Assembly: GCA_021827545.1 (NCBI GenBank)
Contig: JAKAVH010000073.1
Location: forward strand, 1 to 12,908
Length of the DNA: 12,908 nt
Source: Thermoplasmata archaeon
Lineage (GTDB): Archaea > Thermoplasmatota > Thermoplasmata > UBA184
Direction of reading: 5' to 3'
A model generated the notes under the pieces. The model saw nothing but the letters and a program-made list of their open reading frames with translations. It made no database searches and was not told the origin of the DNA. The number at the start of each line of letters is the position of its first letter. Position 1 is the stretch's first letter. This document shows positions 7,393 through 12,908 of this stretch, in pieces. The position numbers were made by a program, and so were the translations under genes.

Positions 7393-8657
7393 GGGCGATC
7401 CCACCGGTTCCGCAGGACGCGGATCCGCTCGACGGAGAGGCCGGGCAGCGGGTTCAACTGTGAGAACAGGACCGGTACCGTGCCGATGCCCCATGCGATG
7501 GCGACCCCGAAGAGGAGTCCGCCGCCCAGCGTCGCGGCCCACGCGAGGGACGGTCCGGGGCGGCCCCCGGCCCACGCCAGGAAGACGACGGCCGCCAGCC
7601 AGGCCGACGAGAGACCCCAGAGCATCTTCCCGGTCCAGGCATGGGAGATCCGCTGGAACGGGGCGACCATCCCGAACCACATGACCAAGATCGTGAGGCC
7701 CACGAACCCCAGAACGTTCACGAGCGCGTGCGTCACCACCGGGGCGTAGTCGTGGGTGGCGACCATTCCGAGGCCCAATCCGCCACCGATTAAGAGCGCG
7801 AGAACGCCCGAGAGGTGGAGCGCGAGCGGGGGGCGGGCGGTCCGGGCACGGACGCCCAAAAAGAGCAACGTCGCCAGGAACAGGAGCGCGAACGCCGCCT
7901 CCGGGGCGGCCAGGACGTCGAGCGCGATCGAGGCGGAGGGAGAGACCAGCAGCATTCCCACCGGGACGAGGAACCCGCCCGCGGTCGCGAGTCCGGCGAG
8001 CGCGACGACCACCTTTGCGGGCGGGTCAGCATCCAGCGAGCGGGGTACGAGACGGAGGCTCACCGCCAAGATGAGGACCAGGGCGTGGCCCAAGACGAAC
8101 AGGTGGACCGCCGCGAGCCACCAACCGAAGCCGGGGCCCTCGGAGAGCCCCGCGAGCAGAAAGAAGAACGCCGATCCCAGCGCAGCGGTCCATGCGATGA
8201 GGAAGAGCGGTACGGTCTCCCGGTCCCCCGGCCGGGGCATGGGACCGCTCGTGCGGAGCGCGGGTTCGAATCGAGCCTGCCAAAAGCGGATCGTGGTGAG
8301 GCTGAGGGAGATCGCGAGGAGCGCGGCAGCCAGGCTGAAGATCGGGCCGAGCGCGCCGCCGGCGGGAGCCTCGTAGATCCCGAGGAGACCGAAGGCAACG
8401 GCTCCCTCCAGCGCGGCCCAGGAGAGGTACGCGACACCACCACTCGATACCGATCGGCGCGCGACGGTGGGGAAGAGTTGCCAGGAGAACCCTTGGGTCG
8501 TGGCGACGACGAATCCGACCAGGAGGAGCCAGACGAGGGCGTTCCAATCCGCGCCGAGTATCCCGGATGCGCCGGCGAAGAGGAGGAGCAACCCGGCCAA
8601 CGAGAGATGGGCGAGCGCCGCCGTGAGAAACCAGCGGGAGGCGCCGAGAAGCGGCAC
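7389..8657 (-). CDS. Polytopic (about 12-TM) membrane protein, heme-copper-oxidase-I/NnrS-like
   Basis: The 422-residue product is almost entirely hydrophobic. I count about 12 membrane helices, near 9-31, 38-58, 75-95, 105-123, 150-172, 180-202, 216-240, 250-270, 280-300, 308-330, 345-363 and 370-393. Helix-embedded histidines occur in VHLFVLGHAL (about 186 and 192) and around THALVNVLGFVG (about 308), with others near 281 and 302. Twelve helices with paired membrane histidines is the layout of subunit I of heme-copper oxidases and of the NO-related NnrS family, so heme or metal binding is plausible; I cannot assign the family firmly, and the typical NnrS N-terminal motif is not obvious. The start is GTG 8657, with no clear Shine-Dalgarno. 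The stop overlaps the hemerythrin GTG. The pair suggests membrane redox or NO/O2 handling. A plain transporter is the alternative. Confidence 0.85.
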   Translation of the reverse strand: MPLLGASRWFLTAALAHLSLAGLLLLFAGASGILGADWNALVWLLLVGFVVATTQGFSWQLFPTVARRSVSSGGVAYLSWAALEGAVAFGLLGIYEAPAGGALGPIFSLAAALLAISLSLTTIRFWQARFEPALRTSGPMPRPGDRETVPLFLIAWTAALGSAFFFLLAGLSEGPGFGWWLAAVHLFVLGHALVLILAVSLRLVPRSLDADPPAKVVVALAGLATAGGFLVPVGMLLVSPSASIALDVLAAPEAAFALLFLATLLFLGVRARTARPPLALHLSGVLALLIGGGLGLGMVATHDYAPVVTHALVNVLGFVGLTILVMWFGMVAPFQRISHAWTGKMLWGLSSAWLAAVVFLAWAGGRPGPSLAWAATLGGGLLFGVAIAWGIGTVPVLFSQLNPLPGLSVERIRVLRNRWDRP

Positions 8658-9311
8658 GACGGATTGAACCCGAGGCGGTCCATATCCTGTGCGGGAGAAC
8701 CGTCGCCCGGTCGACGGCCGAGGCCCGGGGCTTCCGGCGCTTCGCGCCCGGCACGGGGAACGGAGATTTGCATTCGGTCGAGGTTCCCCGACACAACTGA
8801 TGACGAACCGCCGGAGACGAAGGACCAGGTCGTCGTGCGTCGTCCGCCGGTGAGTGCGGGCGCCGATCCTCCGTCCACGAATCGAAGGCGCCTCGCGAGG
8901 AGCCGGTCACTTCCCCGCCTCTTTCCCCGGAAAGTCGGTCCGGTCCGTCGGAGGCCCCTCCTCATCGGAACGAAGCCGGGCCCGAAGGAACCGTGAGCGC
9001 TCGCCCGTGGGCGCCGAGGATCTCTCGCGCCATGCGATCCGCGGAGGCGTGTTCGACCGCCCACTTCCGGCCCCGAACCGAGAGGGAGCGCGCGAGCGGT
9101 CTCCCTCGAGGAGCTCGCCAATCGCGACGTCACTCGCCGTACGCGCGGCTCATCGAGGACCGTTGGCCGCTCCGACGGCGAGCGGCCAATCGATGCCGCT
9201 GACGCGATCCCGACTGGGAAGGCCCGTCCGAACCCGGCTGGATCGACGGCTCTCCCGGCTAGGCGGGACCGGGCGGTAACGCTATCCGCGAGGGGAGGAC
9301 TCCCCAGCGGT
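8658..9311. other. 654-bp divergent intergenic region
   Basis: This separates the minus-strand membrane-protein/hemerythrin operon from the plus-strand helicase gene, so both promoters should lie here. No recognisable protein is encoded. A GTG-initiated frame at 8993-9202 (69 codons, very basic) has no motif and weak codon bias. The only AT-rich spot is gagatttgcattc near 8763-8775, a poor TATA candidate for the minus strand. Confidence 0.5.
9292..9305 (+). promoter_or_regulatory. GGAGG Shine-Dalgarno inside a small hairpin before the helicase gene
   Basis: GGAGG occupies 9294-9298, 13 nt before the ATG at 9312, a somewhat long spacing. The same bases can pair as gggga (9292-9296) with tcccc (9301-9305) around a 4-nt loop, partly hiding the Shine-Dalgarno. 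Any regulatory role is inference. Confidence 0.35.
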
Positions 9312-10625
9312 ATGTCGGAGGCGAGCCGGGAGGCCGCGTCGAAATCCGCCGCTCGTCCGGCCTCGTTCGATGAACTCGGCTTGGGACCCCAGCTACGCCG
9401 GGGAATCGAGGAGATCGGCTACCGCGTCCCGACGCCGATCCAACAAGGAACGATCCCCTCCGCGGTCTCGGGTCGGGACATCGTCGGTACCAGCCAAACC
9501 GGGACCGGCAAGACGGCGGCCTTCCTCCTTCCGATCCTCGAGCGGCTCCTGAACGAGCCCCGCGGTAAGATCCATGCGTTGATCCTCACCCCGACCCGCG
9601 AGCTCGCGCTCCAAGCCGAGGGGTTCTTGCGGAAGCTCGCCCGCCACACTCCGCTGCGCGGCGTCGCCGTCTACGGCGGGGTCGGCATGGCCGACCAGGA
9701 GCGGGGCCTGCGCGGCGGCGCCGAGATCGTGATCGCGACACCGGGCCGGCTCCTCGACCACCTCGGGCGGGGATACGTCGACCTTCGTTCGCTCAAGATC
9801 TTGGTCCTCGATGAAGCGGACCGGATGCTCGACATGGGGTTCCTGCCGGACGTCCGACGGATCCTCTCCGCGCTTCCCCGCGAACGGCAGACCCTCCTGT
9901 TCTCGGCGACGATGCCGCCCGAGATCGTCCGCCTCTCCCGGGAGTTCTTGCGCGACCCTCGCCTCGTCCAGGTCGAGGAGCGGACGGTGGCGGCCGTCGG
10001 GGTCGCTCACCTCGCGCTTCCCGTTCCCGCTCACCGGAAGTCGGCCCTCCTGACGGAGCTCCTCGCCGACGCGGCGATGACGAGCGTGCTCGTCTTCACA
10101 CGAACCAAACACCGCGCCGATCGTCTCGCCCGCGACCTGGCCCAGCACGGTTTCCCGACCGGGGTGATCCACGGCAACCGCAGCCAGAGCCAGCGGACCC
10201 GGGCCCTCGAGGGATTCCGACGCGGGGACCACCGGATCCTCGTCGCTACCGACATCGCTGCCCGGGGCGTCGACGTCAAGGGCGTGAGCCACGTCGTGAA
10301 CTTTGACGTGCCGGCCGACCCGGAGACGTACGTCCACCGGGTCGGCCGAACGGCCCGGGCGCAGCAGCGCGGCGACGCCTACACCCTGGTCGCGCCCGAG
10401 GAAGAAGCGGACTTCGCCCGGATCGAGCGGACGCTCGGTCTCCGGATCGAGCGGTCCATCGTTCCGGGGTTCGCCTACAACGTCCCAACTCCCCCGCCAT
10501 CCCGCTCACACCGAACGAACGGTCCGGGCCGCGGCCGGCATCGATCCGGCCGGTCGGCAGGGCGAACGGGGTACGGATTGAGCCGCTACGCCCCCAACCG
10601 CTTTCCGACCCGTCCGGGAGGTTGA
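9312..10625 (+). CDS. DEAD-box ATP-dependent RNA helicase (RhlE-like)
   Basis: The 437-residue cytosolic protein unwinds short RNA duplexes using ATP, with likely roles in ribosome assembly, RNA decay or cold/stress adaptation. All core motifs are present in order: Q motif (Phe19, TPIQ 41-44), motif I SQTGTGKT (61-68), Ia PTRELA (94-99), GG (122-123), Ib TPGR (143-146), II DEAD (167-170), III SAT (198-200), IV VLVFTRTK (259-266), V ATDIAARGVDV (312-322) and VI HRVGRTAR (342-349). After about residue 395 comes a low-complexity R/G/S-rich tail, typical of RhlE/CsdA-like enzymes and probably RNA-binding. Codon use strongly favours G or C at third positions. The ATG at 9312 is 18 codons before the Q-motif Phe, the expected distance. 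It appears monocistronic. Confidence 0.97.
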   Translation: MSEASREAASKSAARPASFDELGLGPQLRRGIEEIGYRVPTPIQQGTIPSAVSGRDIVGTSQTGTGKTAAFLLPILERLLNEPRGKIHALILTPTRELALQAEGFLRKLARHTPLRGVAVYGGVGMADQERGLRGGAEIVIATPGRLLDHLGRGYVDLRSLKILVLDEADRMLDMGFLPDVRRILSALPRERQTLLFSATMPPEIVRLSREFLRDPRLVQVEERTVAAVGVAHLALPVPAHRKSALLTELLADAAMTSVLVFTRTKHRADRLARDLAQHGFPTGVIHGNRSQSQRTRALEGFRRGDHRILVATDIAARGVDVKGVSHVVNFDVPADPETYVHRVGRTARAQQRGDAYTLVAPEEEADFARIERTLGLRIERSIVPGFAYNVPTPPPSRSHRTNGPGRGRHRSGRSAGRTGYGLSRYAPNRFPTRPGG

Positions 10626-10695
10626 GCGAGGTCGGCGCGCGATTTCCCCAGAACCCGAATCAAAGCCAGGCCGCTGAACCCTCGCCCATCAAGAC

Positions 10696-10751
10696 CCGGT
10701 GGGCACGAATGAACACCGGTGGACCCGGGGAGAGCCGGACTCGAGCCCGGC
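10696..10751. repeat. Two adjacent inverted repeats downstream of the helicase gene
   Basis: ccggtg (10696-10701) pairs with caccgg (10714-10719) around 12 nt; gccgg (10734-10738) pairs with ccggc (10747-10751) around an 8-nt loop containing the palindrome ctcgag. The heptamer ccggtgg also occurs twice, 20 bp apart (10696 and 10716). A pyrimidine-rich stretch, ccctttgtctctgctccc, follows at about 10761-10778. This could be a 3' end or processing structure of the helicase transcript; no function is proven. Confidence 0.3.
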
Positions 10752-11290
10752 CCCAGCGACCCTTTGTCTCTGCTCCCTTCCTCCGTGGATTCTTCGCACG
10801 GCCCATCCTCCTACTTGGGACCCTCCGCTGAGCTCCGAGCCGAGGTGAACGACGCCGACGAAGCAGCATTTCGACTTCCGTCGATCGGTGCGGTGCCGTG
10901 GAGCCTCGGTGACGACAAGTCGGGACGGACCCGCCGAGCGTACAGCCGACGGGCAGATCGTGCGGGATTGCCGGGACGCGGGAGAGTTCCGGCGGCAGAC
11001 CGCCATCCAGAGGCTCAACGACCGGGCGAAGCTGTCCGAAAATCGCACGCGACCGACCGATCTCACGGGGACCGGACGGACCCCGACCGAACCGTCCCAT
11101 GCCCTCGCGCTCTTGAAGAGGATCGGCGGCGGAACGACGGTATGGAAGGCCGGCCCTCCCCCCTCCCACCGTCCGTTGTGCACGGGACCGCCGAGCGGGT
11201 TCATGGCGTCGATCGATACGGTTAGTCGTTTCGGCCGTCGCTGCCGGAGTCGGAACCCGGCCGCGGGCGGAGGCGCCGGTGCGACGCGGC

Positions 11291-11311
11291 TTGATTGAAA
11301 AACCCCATAAG
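11291..11311 (+). promoter_or_regulatory. Possible promoter region of the ClC gene
   Basis: ttgattgaaaaaccccataag is the only AT-rich patch in several hundred GC-rich bases before the ClC gene. It lies about 60-90 bp upstream of its possible starts. It fits a BRE/TATA region only loosely. Confidence 0.3.
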
Positions 11312-11379
11312 TCCCGGAGCGTCGTCACTTTGCCGTCAACTCCAGACGGTCTTTGCGCCGTCGCCGGCGGTGAGGATCG

Positions 11380-11415
11380 ATGTTGTGGGCGAAACAGGTC
11401 CGGGCGTTCCCGTGA
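11380..11415 (+). CDS. Possible 11-residue leader peptide before the ClC gene
   Basis: ATG 11380 begins the short frame MLWAKQVRAFP, which ends at TGA 11413-11415. It is preceded at ideal spacing (6 nt) by GGTGA (11369-11373), matching the archaeal Shine-Dalgarno GGAGGTGA. Its stop overlaps the GTG at 11412 in the ClC frame as GTGA, a typical coupling arrangement. It may be a translated leader, or a remnant showing that the true ClC start has been moved by a base change. Nothing beyond this arrangement supports expression. Confidence 0.25.
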   Translation: MLWAKQVRAFP

Positions 11416-12908
11416 CCTCGGACGACGGCGGGAACGAACGGACGACGACGCTTCGTGCTTCGGGTGACCCGCGAATCACCCGGCTCTCCGCGAGCGCGAT
11501 CGGCATCGGAGGCGCGGCCGGCGCGATCGCCTTCGTGCTGTACCATGCGATTGGGCTGCTCACGAACGCCGCGTTCTACGGGGTGCTGAGCGCGACGTTT
11601 GTCTCGCCGGCCGACAATCACCTCGGACTCGTCGTGATCGTCCTGCCGGCGATCGGCGGGGTCATCGCCGGACTGCTCATCCGCTACGGCTCGCCCAAGA
11701 TCGTCGGACACGGGATCCCCGAGACGATGGAAGCCGTCGTCACGACGGAGAGCCGGGTCGAGCCGAAGGTCGGGGTGCTGAAGGCGATCGCCTCCACGGC
11801 GACCATCGGCTTCGGGCAGCCGTTCGGGGTCGAAGGGCCGATCATCCAGACCGGCGGAGCGTTCGGTTCGTACATCGGCCAGTGGCTCACCGTCACCCCC
11901 TCCGAGCGGCGGATCCTGCTGGCGACCGGCGCGGCCGCGGGAATGGCCGCCATCTTCGGGACGCCGATCTCGGCGGTCCTGCTCGTGGTCGAGCTGTTGC
12001 TGTTCGAGTTCCGGGTCCGCTCGCTGATCCCGATCGCCCTCGGCTCGGCCGTCGGCGCCGGGATGCACTACCTACTCATCAGCCCCGAGCCGCTCTTCCC
12101 GACGCCCGCCTACGACGCGGGAAGCCTCGCCGCCCTTCCGCTGTTCATCCTGCTCGGACTCGCCTGCGGACTCTTCGCGGTCTTCGTGACCCGGGCGCTG
12201 TACCGCACCGAGCGGATCTTCCGTCGGCTCCCGATCGGCCAGCCGTGGCTCCCCGCGCTCGGCGGCGTCGCGGTCGGCCTGGTCGGGTTCTTCGTCCCCG
12301 ACATCCTCGGGGTCGGCTACAACGTGATCGACGACGTCCTCGTCGGGCGCCTCGCGATCACGCTCGTCCTCCTCCTGATCGGCGCGAAGCTCCTCGCTTG
12401 GCTGCTCGCGATGGGTTCTCAGACCTCCGGAGGGACGCTCGCCCCGTTGTTCCTTGTGGGCGGCGCCTTCGGCTACGGTCTCGGGTTCGGTTTCGACGTG
12501 ATCGCCCCGGGCTCGCCCGTGCCCGGGGTATTCGCCGTCGCCGCGATGGCCGCGGTCTTTGGGGCCGCGGCGCGGGCGCCTCTGGCGTCGAGCGTCTTTG
12601 CGCTCGAGGTGACGCGCGACTTCAACGTCGTCGTCCCGATCTTCGTCACCGTCTTTGTCGCCGAGCTGCTCGCGGAGTACCTCCTCCCCGAGACGATCAT
12701 GACCGAGCGCCTCAAGGAGCGCGGCTACTCGATCCGGCACATCTACGAGTACAACCCGCTCCGGCTCGCCCGAGTACGCGACGTGATGAGCCGGCCGGTC
12801 GTGACCGTCCCGGCCGAGACGACCGTCCTCGAGCTCCATCGGCGATTTCAGCGGCCGGACGACCCGATGTTCCGCTTGAAGCGCGTCCCGGCGATCGAGG
12901 CGGGCCGC
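11385..12908 (+). CDS. ClC-type chloride channel or Cl-/H+ antiporter with CBS domain (cut by right edge)
   Basis: The frame is open to the window end, giving about 508 visible residues: a polytopic ClC membrane core (about residues 30-440) and the beginning of a cytosolic CBS domain (VRDVMSRPVVTV from about 464). Selectivity-filter motifs are present: GHGIPE (108-113, the GSGIP region with His replacing Ser), GVEGPIIQTGG with the gating glutamate at about 150, and GGTLAPLF near 349. ClC proteins move chloride, some exchanging it for protons; the retained glutamate is compatible with antiport. CBS domains often sense adenine nucleotides. No ATG start fits: GTG 11370, 11385 and 11412 are all in frame. 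I list 11385 because GGTGA lies 11 nt upstream, but 11412, coupled to the short leader frame by GTGA, is equally credible. Antisense frames here are shadows. Confidence 0.94.
   Translation, partial: MGETGPGVPVTSDDGGNERTTTLRASGDPRITRLSASAIGIGGAAGAIAFVLYHAIGLLTNAAFYGVLSATFVSPADNHLGLVVIVLPAIGGVIAGLLIRYGSPKIVGHGIPETMEAVVTTESRVEPKVGVLKAIASTATIGFGQPFGVEGPIIQTGGAFGSYIGQWLTVTPSERRILLATGAAAGMAAIFGTPISAVLLVVELLLFEFRVRSLIPIALGSAVGAGMHYLLISPEPLFPTPAYDAGSLAALPLFILLGLACGLFAVFVTRALYRTERIFRRLPIGQPWLPALGGVAVGLVGFFVPDILGVGYNVIDDVLVGRLAITLVLLLIGAKLLAWLLAMGSQTSGGTLAPLFLVGGAFGYGLGFGFDVIAPGSPVPGVFAVAAMAAVFGAAARAPLASSVFALEVTRDFNVVVPIFVTVFVAELLAEYLLPETIMTERLKERGYSIRHIYEYNPLRLARVRDVMSRPVVTVPAETTVLELHRRFQRPDDPMFRLKRVPAIEAGR

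Larger units (their letters stand above)
10626..11369. other. About 745-bp region between helicase and ClC genes without a clear gene
   Basis: Long open frames exist on both strands but their translations are arginine/proline-rich with no family resemblance, as expected for random GC-rich DNA. The left part holds two short inverted repeats, listed separately. The right end has an AT-rich patch (11291-11311) that may be the ClC promoter. I found no tRNA that folds, although the segment near 10721-10752 resembles one superficially. Confidence 0.5.

Noticed and set aside
8993..9202. GTG-initiated 69-codon basic open frame
   Set aside because: No recognisable motif, weaker third-position GC than neighbouring genes, many arginines, and no clear Shine-Dalgarno; likely chance.
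10721..10752. Minus-strand sequence resembling a tRNA T arm and 3' end (GGGCTCGAGTCC followed by a CCA-containing end)
   Set aside because: With the canonical 7-nt T loop the stem has mismatches, no matching 5' acceptor strand occurs within a plausible distance, and no anticodon arm can be formed.
10660..11328. Long minus-strand open frame of about 220 codons between helicase and ClC genes
   Set aside because: Arginine/proline-rich translation without motifs, overlapping equally long frames on the other strand; expected in GC-rich noncoding DNA.
11325..12839. Long minus-strand frames rich in D, E, R and G opposite the ClC gene
   Set aside because: They are antisense shadows; the plus-strand frame encodes recognisable ClC motifs throughout.

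Overview
The window looks like chromosomal DNA of a high-GC (about 60-75% along its length) archaeon, most likely a member of or near Thermoplasmata. The signs are a tRNA gene with no encoded CCA, TATA-like AT islands about 26 nt upstream of starts in GC-rich DNA, a PAC2-family protein, and a large surface protein joining YVTN-type propeller repeats to E(S/T/R)GLPxGTxW repeats, an architecture I associate with Thermoplasmata. The lineage is an inference; no rRNA or other marker is present.

Left part (1-3728): the 3' half of an IS630-like DDE transposase runs in from the left edge. About 100 bp later comes an intact tRNA-Gly(GCC) with its own TATA-like box. Convergent to it is a very large secreted or anchored beta-propeller protein (789-3728, minus) with about 13 propeller repeats, three C-terminal ~77-residue repeats and a terminal membrane anchor.

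Middle (4196-6464): a mercuric reductase gene (merA) keeps its redox-active CVNVGC motif and a C-terminal vicinal Cys pair, but one base is missing in a run of seven G, so its reading frame is broken at about codon 183. A perfect 14-bp palindrome lies about 50 bp upstream and is a candidate operator. A PAC2-family gene follows, overlapping or almost touching merA. Its family similarity stops where base composition jumps from about 60% to over 70% GC (near 6290-6300), which suggests a recombination junction or a degraded 3' end. About 475 bp without a credible gene follows.

Right part (6940-12908): a minus-strand two-gene operon encodes a 12-TM membrane protein (heme-copper-oxidase-I/NnrS-like topology, family uncertain) and a hemerythrin (HHE) protein, with a GTGA stop/start overlap. 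Both point to handling of O2, NO or redox stress. Then come a plus-strand DEAD-box RNA helicase and, after about 760 bp with no clear gene, a ClC-type chloride channel/antiporter with a C-terminal CBS domain cut by the right edge. A short open frame with a good archaeal Shine-Dalgarno precedes the ClC frame and ends on one of its possible start codons.

I do not see a CRISPR array, a defence island or a clearly new multi-gene system. The points most worth following are the broken merA with its palindrome, the PAC2/composition junction, and the membrane-protein/hemerythrin pair.
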